Positions 12,001-17,484 of a DNA stretch of 39,507 nt are shown piece by piece. How positions within the stretch are numbered: position 1 is the stretch's first letter; each line of letters opens with the position of its first letter. The position numbers and the translations under genes are program-made. Origin of the DNA: Fusobacterium_C necrophorum (lineage in GTDB: Bacteria > Fusobacteriota > Fusobacteriia > Fusobacteriales > Fusobacteriaceae); NCBI RefSeq assembly GCF_900104395.1, contig NZ_FMXX01000024.1. One strand, given 5' to 3'. A model generated the notes under the pieces. The model was not told where the DNA came from and did no database searches. It was given only the letters and a program-made list of their open reading frames with translations.

Positions 12001-12977
12001 TCTATTGTTTTTGGCACCACTGGTGGTGTTATTTCTTTCCCTTGTACTACTATTTCATTTACTTTCGGTATATTTGATGTTACAGTAGGAGCAACCGGTG
12101 ATGTTACATTTATTTCCGGCAAATTAAAATCAACAGCTTTTGGTAAAACTGGTGTATTTACTGTCTTAGGTTGCACTGTTCCCACATTTACTACCGGTAT
12201 ATTTGATGTTATACTCGGTGCAACAGGTGATGTTACATTTATTTCCGGTAAATCAAAAGAGATACTTGATGGTACTTTAGGCTCTTCAATTGTCTTTTTT
12301 ATAGTTCTTGGATTTATTGAAGCTGATACCTCAAATGAAATTATCGGTTCTTTTGCTCTATTTATAGAAGTTATTCCATAGTCAGCTTCACTGATATCTT
12401 TACTTCCAAATTCTTTTCTTAAAGAAGTTGTTGCCATTTTTGAAGCACTGAAAGAGTTTAATTTATCGCTAGATGTTGAATTATTTGAAGACTTTAATTT
12501 TGAGTAATTAGAACTATCTAGTGATGTGTATCTCTCAAAAAGGTCATTACTTCTTGTAAAAATACCCTCATAAGGATATCTTTCAGACTTATCTCCTCTT
12601 CCTCTATATCTTCCTGTATGGTCACTATAAAAATAATTTATTCCAAATTGCCAAGAAGCCCATGGAGATTTAACAACTTGATCTCCTTGTTCCATAAGTT
12701 GAATAAGTTCTAAATTTGCTCCATTTAATTTCTTTTCATTTTCTTCTTTGATACGTTTTAGCGTTTCACTCAATGTATCCGTAGATGTCCCAATCTCCTG
12801 TCTACTTGCCGAGAATGCCTTTTTCTCTGCTTCTCTCTTTCCTATTTCTTCCGAAAATGCATTCACTCCCAACATTAAATATAGCAATGCCAAACCTATG
12901 GAAAAGCTTATACTTTTATCTCTTTTCGCGATATATCGCAGATTCTTTTCCACTTCCTTTAACTGATTCCTAACCAT
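1..12977 (-). CDS. Giant type V autotransporter adhesin, RadD/Fap2-like (3' end outside window)
   Basis: One uninterrupted minus-strand frame covers 4325 codons and runs off the left edge. The start is fixed: ATG at 12977 follows GGGGGA, and an in-frame TGA lies four codons upstream. The N-terminus (MVRNQLKEVEKNLRYIAKRD, then a hydrophobic stretch ending LMLGVNAFS near residue 43) is the extended signal typical of fusobacterial autotransporters. Next come a charged helical segment (about 45-90) and a Pro-rich stalk with 42-43-residue repeats (about 225-390). The passenger (about 400-3900) is built of short beta-helix-like repeats rich in 'GTI.V.G..S.GIY' patterns. From about residue 4140 (below position 560) the sequence changes to a barrel-like domain (GIVHNTNKFKDIGNSKEEML), so probably only a few hundred residues are missing. 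Likely a surface adhesin for coaggregation or host binding; the ligand cannot be read from sequence. Long plus-strand ORFs here are antisense shadows. Confidence 0.93.
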   Translation of the reverse strand, partial: MVRNQLKEVEKNLRYIAKRDKSISFSIGLALLYLMLGVNAFSEEIGKREAEKKAFSASRQEIGTSTDTLSETLKRIKEENEKKLNGANLELIQLMEQGDQVVKSPWASWQFGINYFYSDHTGRYRGRGDKSERYPYEGIFTRSNDLFERYTSLDSSNYSKLKSSNNSTSSDKLNSFSASKMATTSLRKEFGSKDISEADYGITSINRAKEPIISFEVSASINPRTIKKTIEEPKVPSSISFDLPEINVTSPVAPSITSNIPVVNVGTVQPKTVNTPVLPKAVDFNLPEINVTSPVAPTVTSNIPKVNEIVVQGKEITPPVVPKTIDFNLPKIEISQIEAPNITPNIPDIKTPEIKEKTINTPDLPKAISFNPATPEVVIPETPALPEPPTFKVIVLPDWNNGVSSGETGAGRIVRDASGKFQSIETISYNDVANINMGKKDYEFLNYTYGSTPYGSTDTIKEKESLAFKWFDGPNTNSAFSKYTYNQPPTLIYGKAEDRINKNITINGKSGESYTGLTRTVDTTEIYINSYNNVGGTLRSSVNTDPVDRNKQYFLVGGSRAIELDSTTGAKVINVGTINLSGILTLGMVSQGDSTSTGDAIINDGTITDIKEKDEEYIQALKNEITAKGVDTDSDGTKDALKIYGPGKESYNVSLDSNGYVGYKIGMALVPENETPSTSYRTTINNKGTISFNGGNSMGMYVYLPTNTNSPGKNIQTTFNGTFKNEGTIELSGESSHGMKLAARTENQATYENAGTINLTKNGEVAADGSTGMALMVDSTVADVNLEKDKAKNTGTISLTNVKNSSGMFVNIDSNMTNKGTITINSTIEKNANPQKQDYNIGMRADSTTKTSDNSYTSPEIINANGGKISLSGSYAIGMSTRGSANKYATATNEGEIKGTTVKNGIGIFNLDGKITNNKTIDLAGEGSDVNNIGIFLKKDKSTTEVSGKLGTGSDIKVKGKGSTGILLAEGTTLEYNGNLTVEGDKVSGIVVTKDSTVTENTSANGKINVGSTSSAAGGDSAKGSYGLVVKQGGNLTLSKTETTVNVTGEKSVGIYSEGKMNLGKTNVTTADGAVNFFAKDNGEISINDGESTTGQKSLLFYQKGQAGTNPKILIKDEMKATIKGGKDASERGTAFFYQGDTSEYSKFDSVAIGTWKDKIFKDTVTNENTLGKLTLNMENGSRLFVASHVAMSLSNTNPGELKNALGLKEIIGNNYKSFMLYDSQLTVDKDVNLNEDDSDYKKLEISNSSVINNNKIEGTKDSQTAIAQENNKTGDKDAVTITNNKEIKLLGEKSTGIYAKYGKINNADSATITATGKNSAGIYALKNTEVKNEGTITVGEDSTGIFYSDPANEVTSTKLKNEGTINLAGKDAVGMYYEPGKLVTSNSVTFENAEKGTITATKDSAVGMYAKVSKDNKSYETINAGKIELRNGTKDNPTVGMYTDAKTTGTNPLKNTGTIKVGNNGIGMFGYEESTTGDITVGDSGIALFTKGGTVDVFDKATITVGNSNAVGIYATGSNSQISSRGKYVIGDDSYGIVNEGKNNNNTITVSEGTAKLKDKGKFIYSSDKTGVIVNKAEITATGSGNYGIYSSGKVTNMGNMNLEKGTGNIGLLINDGGNAENSGNIKVGASTDDANRSIGIVAIDKATAKNTGKIEVTEANGLGLYAKDSGTVENANNGKIIATGDSTIGAYAADNSNIKLTGGEITVKGNSTIGYYLNQGKNSEIKNLAKINVTGNESTGVFINGGTLTSYSGETTVTGDGVYGLVVGENSAINDTPVGSIKVAGTGGKLSSQTTDRGSVGLVVQSGGKIEGIGLTVDAKVAGQKSVGIYSAGNASIGKADITTSDGAVNFFADNGKISINGPSTVVTGTGTDRGSLLFYARGNTSKILINGPMTATVQGDSDPAKTGTAFLFEGSGTDYTSFTTKEIGDWAKNTFGNGTTSTLGKLTLEMKDNSRLFVASKVSMNLSDTGSTELSKALGGAKINGTNYKSFMLYDSKLKVDQNVDLDVSTSLYKKLEISSSSIENDSAMTGKSNNQVAMAQENVTGTKNRVTLTNNKSITLGGENSTGIYAKYGMINNATGATITTTGKNSAGIYALKNTEVKNNGTISVGENSTGIFYSDVEKSTTHTTETGLKNEGTITLTGTDAVGMYYEPGNIVKSNSVTFENAASGKITATKDSTEGMYAKVSKDGKAYDTINAGTIELQNGTTTGKTTNPTIGMYTDAKSTGTNPLKNTGTITVGNNGIGMYGFEETTSGTIKVGNSGIALYTQGGPVNVESNAKITVGNSDAVGIYAKGNNGIIKSAGKYEIGDDSYGIVNKGTGNNITVTVGNAKLSNRGKFIYSDKSTGTITNAATVTSTGKDNYGIYSSGKVINTGNMDLTSGTGNTGILVTTGTGDAENSGIIKVGVSSKGIVANESGKAKNTGTVEVTGDNGLGLYTATGGTITNTTGTVKTKGDSTIGAYAAGNSNINLTGGEIKVEGKSATGYYLDGGKNSTIAAPAKVNVTGEESTGLFVNTGKLKYSGTTTVKGNGVYGAVVRPNGTIEATSGTLNVEGDQTTNRGTIGLVVQNNGKITGKGLDVVATVKGEKSVGVYSAGNAEIGKADITTSNGAINFFADSGTISINEASTVETGTGANRGSLLFYAPTTNSKILINKSMTATVKGDTDASKTGTAFFYQGSGSGYSSFTATEIGTWKTARFGATLGNLTLNMENNSRLFTASKVAMNLSVTSGEGLKNALGLAGLTGSKYKTFMLYNSELTVDKDVDLDSASDDYRRLEISNSSIINNRKITGKQNGQTAIAQENGLADKKAVTITNNGSIELTGNKSTAIYAKYGIIQNTNKGTISVGSNSAGIYALKNTAVTNKGTISVGENSTGIFYSDVETKTTHATKTGLKNEGTITLTGTDAVGMYYEPGNIGTANVKFENTGKIIGTSNSTEGMYAKVSKDGKSYDTVNAGTITLKDGIPTDPTIGMYTDAKSTGTNPLKNTGTITVGNNGIGMYGYEEDTSGNITVGDKGIALYTQGGKVDVTGASTLKVGNSDAVGIYATGTNSTITSAGKYEIGNDSYGIVNKGTGNTVTVSGSAKLSNRGKFIYSEDTTGKVTNAATITSTGGENYGIYSNGKVKNTGTMNLATGTGNIGILVKSATGDAENSGTIKVGASTTAKRSIGIVANDSAKAKNTGKIEVTKANGLGLFAVKSGTIENATGGTITTTGDSTIGAYAEDKSNINLTGGEINVSGKSAIGYYLDKGQNSKVTSLAKINVTGDKTTGIFVSAGKLTYTGTTTVKGNGVYGAVVGANGEIAATSGTINVGGTSGASNQTTNRGTVGLVVQNAGKITGNALDVTATVKGEKSVGIYSAGNASIGKADITTSDGAVNFFADSGTISINKASTVVTGTGADRGSLLFYAPTNTSQILINAAMSATVKGDTDASKTGTAFFYQGSGSGYSSFTATEIGTWKTARFGATLGNLTLNMENNSRLFTASKVAMNLSNTSGTALAGALGTKIVGSNYKTFMLYNSQLTIDKNVNLNNPNDDYRRLEISNSSIINNKNISGTLANQVAIAQENKLTDTSAVTITNNGSIELTGANSTAIYAKNGIIENAAGASITTTGKESIGIFHSGTGSTATLRNRGNITVGDAGTAIYSKGGSIDLAGGKITTGAEEAVGVFTVGTKQNISNTGTTFDLKNNSFGFVNTGKGNTITTASATTANLGKDSVYIYSEDTKGTVVSETDLTATGDKNYGIYSAGTITNTGNINFEAGTGNVGIYTIKGGNATNRGTISVGASDVAKESYGIGMAIGGDKNSNGGSITNAGTISVQDANSIGMYGSGKGVKVINESKISLNADSTTGIYLDNGAEGINKGTIETGKTGLSKVVGVYLGQDATLNNQGSIIINATDGVGVYLKGGKIKNYGIIRVTGTNSKNEYTYEPADTSKGLNNVKIDTKPEIPVITRDGVKVSPFIAKEIKIDPNTPEAPSIDGKAIEGIDIKDFPKYERDQLVSKDSIGMYIDTSGINRTNPIEGLDKLTDKADLIVGVEASKYTTNKDIIIKDPGIIKPYRDAMLKNKKVTNWNIYSGSLTWTATASLDKNGYIDSNIVMSKIPYTAWAGNKALPVKPKDVYNFTDGLEQRYGVDGLGTKENKLFQKLNNIGKNEEVLLHQAFDEMMGHQYGNLQQRIQATGSVLDKEFNYLRREWRTASKDSNKLKVFGMNGEYSTDTAGIIDYKSNAYGVAYVGENETFRLGDTTGWYTGIVHNTNKFKDIGNSKEEMLQAKLGIFKSEAFDENNSLNWTISGEGFVGYNKMNRKFLVVDEIFQARSRYWSYG
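2497..2699 (-). repeat. 203-base identical repeat, copy A
   Basis: By eye this stretch is identical to 4786-4988, with a constant offset of 2289 bases. The flanks on both sides diverge at once. It codes for a passenger segment of about 67 residues. Confidence 0.85.
4786..4988 (-). repeat. 203-base identical repeat, copy B
   Basis: Identical by eye to 2497-2699. The equivalent segments near 7070-7280 and 9395-9610 are homologous but clearly diverged. Confidence 0.85.
11930..12300 (-). repeat. Pro-rich stalk repeats of 42-43 codons
   Basis: The encoded pattern 'LPEINVTSPVAP.ITSNIP' recurs. The anchor bases start at 12226, 12097 and 11971, spacings of 129 and 126 bases. Three clear copies and a decayed fourth lie between the signal region and the beta-helical passenger. 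The valine/proline-rich sequence suggests an extended, rigid stalk. Confidence 0.75.
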
Positions 12978-12989
12978 AACTCCCCCTCA

Positions 12990-13094
12990 TTAATTGTATT
13001 GTCTTTTTATATTATTTCTTCCCCTTAATGTTTGTAATAAATTTTGTCTTTCTTGAAGAATTAGCTTGAGATAGTTAAAAATATTCTTTACCAC
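12990..13094 (-). CDS. Possible short ORF in the adhesin leader
   Basis: The frame is open from 13136 to a TAA at 12990, 13 bases before the adhesin ATG. It reads like protein (NIFNYLKLILQERQ, then a basic tail), an amphipathic helix with normal codon use. No ATG lies in the frame. The first usable start is GTG at 13094 (34 codons) and it has no evident ribosome binding site. An A8 tract (about 13120-13127) lies inside the open frame. It could be a short leader peptide, a remnant, or chance in AT-rich DNA. Confidence 0.3.
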   Translation of the reverse strand: MVKNIFNYLKLILQERQNLLQTLRGRNNIKRQYN

Positions 13095-13167
13095 TGCTGA
13101 TACTATTAAATTACTGCTGTTTTTTTTATACCATCCTTAACACTTTATAATATAACATTATTTCTTC

Positions 13168-13196
13168 ATTATATCACAGTATATTTGTTTTTTGAA
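13168..13196 (-). promoter_or_regulatory. Promoter of the giant adhesin
   Basis: On the minus strand TTCAAA (13191-13196) and TATAAT (13168-13173) are separated by 17 bases. The predicted 5' leader is long, about 185 bases, and contains the possible short ORF. Confidence 0.6.
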
Positions 13197-13406
13197 TAAA
13201 TTTTATTTGATTCCAACCTATCTATTTTTCCTTTCTATTTATCATTACTAATACGCAATAAATATAATTGCAAACAAAGAAAAAATTAAAAATTACTTTT
13301 GTTATTTTTTATTGGCTTTTTTCTAATTTATAGATATATTTCAAACATGATATTGATATTTTTTTGTTATTAAATAAAACAACAAATGAAACTATAATAT
13401 AACAAA
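13197..13406. other. AT-rich intergenic stretch without recognised gene
   Basis: Between the adhesin promoter and the hairpin at 13407-13446 the DNA is very AT-rich. A minus-strand frame from ATG at 13474 encodes a lysine- and isoleucine-rich peptide of about 54 residues, but it has no ribosome binding site and runs through the hairpin. I see no supported gene. Confidence 0.5.
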
Positions 13407-13446
13407 AGGATTTTAAAGATTTTGTTTCCAAAATCCCTAAAATCCT
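13407..13446 (-). terminator. Terminator-like hairpin downstream of xpt
   Basis: Arms 13407-13424 and 13429-13446 form an 18-bp stem with a 4-base loop. The two imperfect positions become G-U pairs only in minus-strand RNA, which points to that direction. A T-rich stretch (TTTTGTTATATT) follows on the minus strand. It lies about 155 bases after the xpt stop. Confidence 0.6.
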
Positions 13447-13518
13447 CTTGAAAATTTTATTCTTTTTCTTCATCAATACGATTTAACAAAGAACCTTAGC
13501 TCAACTAGTACTTTCTAT

Positions 13519-13557
13519 GCCAATAAATATCCTTCATATATTTGGATGTTTTATTGG
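13519..13557. other. Inverted repeat in the xpt 3' region
   Basis: CCAATAAATATCC and GGATGTTTTATTGG can pair with one bulge across a short loop. No T tract follows on either strand, so it is not a convincing terminator. It may stabilise the xpt mRNA 3' end. Confidence 0.3.
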
Positions 13558-13600
13558 TAAAATCCAAAAAAATCTAGAATGCACAAAAGTAATTACTCTT

Positions 13601-14167
13601 TTATCTTGTAATGATATTTCCACCTTGTAAGGAATCAATAATTGCTAAAGATTCCACATGCAGTCCTTTTTCCCGAAGTATTTTTCCTCCTTCTTGGAAG
13701 CCTTTTTCAATAGCAATTCCCACTCCCACTACTTCAGCTCCCGCCTGTTCACATAAATTTTTTAGACCCAAAATAGCATTCCCCAAAGCCAAGAAATCAT
13801 CAATAATCAAGATCTTATCTCCCTTTTGTATGAATTCCTTGGCAACAGTAATGTTATATTCTTTATTTTTAGTAAAAGAAAAGACGGTTGCATTATAGGA
13901 CTCCGACATTGTAGACGGTTTATTCTTTTTTGCAAATACCATCGGAACTTGGAAGGCAAAGGCAGTGGTAATCCCCACAGCGATTCCCGAAGCTTCAATG
14001 GTTAAAATTTTAGTAATCTCTTTTCCCTCAAATCTTGCCTTAAATTCTTTTCCGACTTCCATCATAAGATAAGGATCAATTTGGTGATTTAAAAAACTAT
14101 CCACTTTCAAAATTTTGTCACCAATAGCAACTCCATACTGTTGTATATATTCTTTCATCAATTTCAT
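13601..14167 (-). CDS. xpt: Xanthine phosphoribosyltransferase
   Basis: Converts xanthine plus PRPP to XMP in purine salvage, in the cytoplasm. The sequence carries the family's 'KVDSFLNHQIDP' segment near the N-terminus and the PRPP-binding loop 'ILIIDDFLALGNA' (IIDD acidic pair), followed by 'GAEVVGVGIAIEKGFQ'. I chose ATG at 14167 (188 aa) because GAGG lies six bases upstream and the length fits the family (about 190). A start at 14203 would overlap the permease and lacks a ribosome binding site. It follows the permease gene by 16 bases and should be co-transcribed with it under the purine riboswitch. The order permease-then-xpt is the reverse of Bacillus subtilis. Confidence 0.92.
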   Translation of the reverse strand: MKLMKEYIQQYGVAIGDKILKVDSFLNHQIDPYLMMEVGKEFKARFEGKEITKILTIEASGIAVGITTAFAFQVPMVFAKKNKPSTMSESYNATVFSFTKNKEYNITVAKEFIQKGDKILIIDDFLALGNAILGLKNLCEQAGAEVVGVGIAIEKGFQEGGKILREKGLHVESLAIIDSLQGGNIITR

Positions 14168-14183
14168 ATCTTTCCTCTTTTCT

Positions 14184-15491
14184 CTACTCAAATATTTTTT
14201 CATCGTGCGGTAATAGAATGTTTAAAATAATGGCAATCCCTCCGGAAATTACAATTCCGGAACCACCAAATAATAATTTTAAACTTTCCGGGAAATAAGT
14301 CAAAGCATTGGGAACAGATCCTAATCCATATCCCAAGCCCAAAGATACTGCTACAATAACAGCGTTTCTTCCTGTTAATTTTTCTTTGGTCAACAAGTTG
14401 ATTCCGCTAATGGAAATCATTGCAAAAATCATAACCAAACTTCCCCCAATGACACTTGGCGGAATGACGGTCAACAAGGCTCCCACTTTTGGAAAAAAAG
14501 CTCCTATCATCAAAATAACAGCTCCCAACCCGACAACATAACGACTCATAACCTTAGTCATGGTAATAATTCCCGTATTTTGACTGAAAGATGTCGTTGG
14601 TAAAATACCAAAAATGGAAGCTATAGAAGCTCCTATTCCGTCCGCTATAATTCCTCCGGACAATTCCTTATCCGTTAATTCCCGATTCGCTCCTCCCATT
14701 GTCACACTGGACATATCTCCCAGTGTTTCCACAGCAGACACCACAAATAATAACATCATTGCTAAAATAGCATCTGATTTGAATGTAAATCCATATCGGA
14801 AAGGCATCGGAAGATTTAAATATCCTGCTTGAGCAACCGTAGACAAATCGACCTTCCCCAATACTAAGCTTAAAACAAACCCAATCATAGTTCCTATGAA
14901 AATAGCTCCTGTACTCCAAATTCCTTTTGCAAATTGTTTGAATAGAATGATAACGATCAAAACAAAACAACCGATGACTAAGTTTTCAAACGAACCGAAA
15001 TCAGCAGCTCCAAATCCTCCTGCAAGGCTTGCTATCCCAACCGGAAGTAAAGAAAGTCCTATGGATAACACAATCACTCCTGTTACCACGGAAGGAAAAA
15101 ATTGACGAACCTTTTGAATAAAAAATCCTAAAATCGCTTCAAAAATTCCCCCAATCAAAGCAGCTCCCAATACTGCCTCATAACCATAATTATTTCCAAT
15201 GGTAATAGCTAAGGGAACAAAAGTAAAATTGGATCCGACTACAATCGGTAATCTTGCTCCCACCGGGCCAACACGATAGGTTTGAATAAAAGTGTTCAAA
15301 CCTGCAACCAACATGGAAGCTTGAATTAAAATAGCTATTTCTTCTGCCGGTAAATGCAAAGCTCCCCCTACAATCATAATAGGTGTGATATTCGCTACGA
15401 ACATTGCTAAAATATGTTGCAATCCTAAAGGAAGTGCTTCTCGAAATGCCGGTATTCCATCAATATCATATGGCGACTTGTTTCTTATCAT
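14184..15491 (-). CDS. pbuX: Xanthine/uracil permease, NCS2 family
   Basis: A 435-residue polytopic membrane protein of the nucleobase-cation symporter-2 family. It imports a purine base, most likely xanthine, with a cation. The sequence shows 'PVGARLPIVVGSNFTFVP' in the N-terminal third, 'SAVETLGDMSS' mid-protein and the family signature 'QNTGIITMTKV' (Q-N-x-G...T-K). Start ATG at 15491 is preceded by a strong AAGGAGG. It stands between a guanine-class riboswitch upstream and xpt downstream, which supports xanthine rather than uracil as substrate. The final codons overlap the false upstream start of xpt. Confidence 0.9.
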   Translation of the reverse strand: MIRNKSPYDIDGIPAFREALPLGLQHILAMFVANITPIMIVGGALHLPAEEIAILIQASMLVAGLNTFIQTYRVGPVGARLPIVVGSNFTFVPLAITIGNNYGYEAVLGAALIGGIFEAILGFFIQKVRQFFPSVVTGVIVLSIGLSLLPVGIASLAGGFGAADFGSFENLVIGCFVLIVIILFKQFAKGIWSTGAIFIGTMIGFVLSLVLGKVDLSTVAQAGYLNLPMPFRYGFTFKSDAILAMMLLFVVSAVETLGDMSSVTMGGANRELTDKELSGGIIADGIGASIASIFGILPTTSFSQNTGIITMTKVMSRYVVGLGAVILMIGAFFPKVGALLTVIPPSVIGGSLVMIFAMISISGINLLTKEKLTGRNAVIVAVSLGLGYGLGSVPNALTYFPESLKLLFGGSGIVISGGIAIILNILLPHDEKIFE

Positions 15492-15509
15492 ACTGAAATC
15501 TCCTCCTTA

Positions 15510-15563
15510 AAAAAATTAAAATAACAAAAAAAGACTAATCCTAAATATGCTAAAAAACTAGTC
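15510..15563 (-). terminator. Expression-platform terminator of the purine riboswitch
   Basis: After the aptamer, minus-strand GACTA (near 15558-15562) can pair with TAGTC (near 15531-15535), and a run of seven T follows directly. It lies between the aptamer and the pbuX ribosome binding site, as expected for ligand-induced premature termination. The stem is short and I could not derive a clean antiterminator. Confidence 0.5.
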
Positions 15564-15576
15564 GCGAAAAAAATCA

Positions 15577-15639
15577 CTCGTAGCAGTCCATTTAAGGTAA
15601 ACCGTAGAAACTTCTGCCCATATCGCAGAGATATACGAG
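15577..15639 (-). promoter_or_regulatory. Purine riboswitch aptamer, guanine/xanthine class
   Basis: P1 pairs CTCGTA (15634-15639) with TACGAG (15577-15582). P2 is TCTGC/GCAGA around the loop GATATGG. The junction carries the invariant GTTTCTAC. P3 closes a loop ACCTTAAAT that can kiss the P2 loop. The base specifying ligand (nominal C74) reads C, so guanine, hypoxanthine or xanthine is expected rather than adenine. The preceding nominal A73 appears as G, which is unusual. It sits about 85 bases before pbuX. Confidence 0.9.
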
Positions 15640-15671
15640 ATATTTAGTATTTGTATTTTTTGAATACGGAT

Positions 15672-15700
15672 ATTCTACAATAATTTTACACTTTTTTCCA
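15672..15700 (-). promoter_or_regulatory. Candidate promoter of pbuX-xpt
   Basis: TGGAAA (15695-15700) and TAGAAT (15672-15677) are 17 bases apart on the minus strand. They place a transcription start about 30 bases before the riboswitch P1. Confidence 0.45.
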
Positions 15701-15777
15701 GTCTTTTTGAAAAATTATTTCAATTTCTTTTTTCTTGGGATTTTCTTATCACAATCTTCTTTTACCCATCTCTCCCC

Positions 15778-15806
15778 TTGCCACTTTCGTCTGCTCTTGT
15801 TATAAT
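15778..15806 (+). promoter_or_regulatory. Promoter of the K+/H+ antiporter gene
   Basis: TTGCCA (15778-15783), a 17-base spacer and a perfect TATAAT (15801-15806). The leader is about 50 bases and includes an 8-bp hairpin. Confidence 0.75.
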
Positions 15807-15819
15807 ACAAGAAAAAAGT

Positions 15820-15844
15820 TTTAGGTTCCCTTTATCAACCTAAA
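15820..15844 (+). other. Perfect hairpin in the antiporter leader
   Basis: TTTAGGTT (15820-15827) and AACCTAAA (15837-15844) form an 8-bp stem with a 9-base loop. It ends eight bases before the ribosome binding site AAGGAGGG (15853-15860). No T tract follows, so it is not a terminator. It may shield the 5' end or modulate translation. Confidence 0.5.
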
Positions 15845-15867
15845 TATTACATAAGGAGGGATAACAT

Positions 15868-17484
15868 TTGATTCCTATTTTACTACTTGTTTCTTTCGTC
15901 ATTTTATTGTCTTGTATTTTAGACAAATTTTCCTTAAAAAGTGGAGTTCCTGCTCTTCTGCTTTTTATCGGGCTTGGAATGATTTTTGGAGAGGAAGGAT
16001 TGCTTAAAATTTCCTTTTACGACTTTTCTATGGCAAATAACGTCTGCTCTACCGCTCTCATATTCATTATGTTCTATGGCGGATTCGGAACAAAGTGGAA
16101 AGAAGCAAAAAAAGTTATCATAGAAGCCTCTATCTTGTCAAGTTTGGGAGTCTTTTTGACAGCACTTTTTGTAGCTGTCGGAGTTCATTTTTTACTCTCC
16201 TGGTCCTGGATGGAAAGTTTCCTCTTCGGTTCCATTTTAAGTTCTACAGATGCTGCTTCTGTTTTTTCCATTTTAAAACGAAAAAAATTAGGACTAAAGG
16301 AAAATACCGCTTCTCTCTTGGAAGTGGAAAGCGGTAGTAACGATCCCTGCTCCTATATGATGACACTCATAAGCCTTCTTTGTTTAACAGGAGAAGTCAG
16401 AGGAAGTACCTTACTTTCCTATGTCATTTTGCAATTGGGAGGAGGACTCTTTTTTGGAGGAATTTTTTCGTTTCTGACTCGATTTCTTTTAAAAAAATTA
16501 CATTTTGCAGAAGGATTGGACACCCTATTCATCACAGGTTCTGTGATTGCAGCCTACGCTCTTCCCAGTTATTTTAACGGAAACGGATATTTAAGTGTCT
16601 ATATTTTTGGAATCTTATTGGGAAACTCTTCTTTTCCTCATAAAGAAAATTTATCTTCTTTCTATGACGGTGTCACCGGTCTGGCACAAATGTTCATCTT
16701 TTTCCTGTTGGGCTTACTTTCCACTCCAAGTCGCCTGGTAGATGCCTTTATCCCCGCATTGGTGATATTTCTGATTCTTACTTTTTTAGCTAGACCTATT
16801 TCTGTATTTTCTTTGCTTTTCCCTTTCCATACAAGTAAAGAGAAAAAACTTCTCGTTTCTTTTGCGGGACTTCGTGGAGCGGCTTCCATTGTATTTGCTA
16901 TAATGACGATTGTCCATCACTACACTCCGAAACAAGATGTTTTTCATATTGTATTTTGTGTTGTGCTGCTCTCCATGATATTTCAAGCCTCCTCTTTGGC
17001 TTGGGTGGCGATTCGACTGAATATGATAGATAGCAAAATTGACGTTATGGAAATTTTTACGGACTATGCTTCCAAAACAAAACTGCAATTTTTTGAAATT
17101 CCAATTCCGAAAAATCATTATTGGATTGGCATGAGAATCAAAGACTTGTTGCTTCCACCGAATATTCTAATCCTCAATATTGTAAGAAATACAGAGCAAA
17201 TTGTTCCCTATGGAGATTTTATCATCCAAGAAAATGATCTGATTTATCTTTCCATTTTGGGAAATAACAAAAAACTGTCCTTTGACATAGATATGTATCT
17301 TCTTCCAAGTAAGAGCAAATGGATTGGAAAGACAGTTCAAGAATATGGAGAAAAGAAACATGTTTTTATCAGCTTAATCGTTCGAAAGGAAAAAGCCCTT
17401 ATGCCAAAGGCGACTCTCGTTCTGGAAGAAGAAGATCAAATTTATTTTCACAAAAAAGAAAAAAATCCTCCCCTAAAATCTTAG
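15868..17484 (+). CDS. CPA1-type potassium/proton antiporter (CvrA/NhaP2-like)
   Basis: A 538-residue inner-membrane cation/proton antiporter. Residues 1-390 are a run of hydrophobic helices with the family's acidic pore segments 'SSTDAASVFSIL' and 'LEVESGSNDP', and 'FAGLRGAASIVFAIM' further on. The rest is cytoplasmic and resembles TrkA-C regulatory domains: one 'LPPNILILNIVRNTEQIVPYGD'-type segment and a second beginning 'WIGKTVQEYG'. Similar proteins export K+ or Na+ in exchange for H+ and are nucleotide-gated. The start is TTG at 15868, chosen because AAGGAGGG lies seven bases upstream and no better start is near. It is monocistronic and convergent with cca; the shared hairpin overlaps its stop codon. 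Confidence 0.88.
   Translation: MIPILLLVSFVILLSCILDKFSLKSGVPALLLFIGLGMIFGEEGLLKISFYDFSMANNVCSTALIFIMFYGGFGTKWKEAKKVIIEASILSSLGVFLTALFVAVGVHFLLSWSWMESFLFGSILSSTDAASVFSILKRKKLGLKENTASLLEVESGSNDPCSYMMTLISLLCLTGEVRGSTLLSYVILQLGGGLFFGGIFSFLTRFLLKKLHFAEGLDTLFITGSVIAAYALPSYFNGNGYLSVYIFGILLGNSSFPHKENLSSFYDGVTGLAQMFIFFLLGLLSTPSRLVDAFIPALVIFLILTFLARPISVFSLLFPFHTSKEKKLLVSFAGLRGAASIVFAIMTIVHHYTPKQDVFHIVFCVVLLSMIFQASSLAWVAIRLNMIDSKIDVMEIFTDYASKTKLQFFEIPIPKNHYWIGMRIKDLLLPPNILILNIVRNTEQIVPYGDFIIQENDLIYLSILGNNKKLSFDIDMYLLPSKSKWIGKTVQEYGEKKHVFISLIVRKEKALMPKATLVLEEEDQIYFHKKEKNPPLKS

Noticed and set aside
13300..13474. Minus-strand ORF of about 54 codons starting at 13474
   Set aside because: It has no ribosome binding site, runs through the xpt terminator hairpin and has a composition expected of AT-rich spacer.
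14308..15105. Plus-strand ORFs opposite pbuX
   Set aside because: They lie wholly opposite a clearly conserved transporter gene and match no pattern I know.
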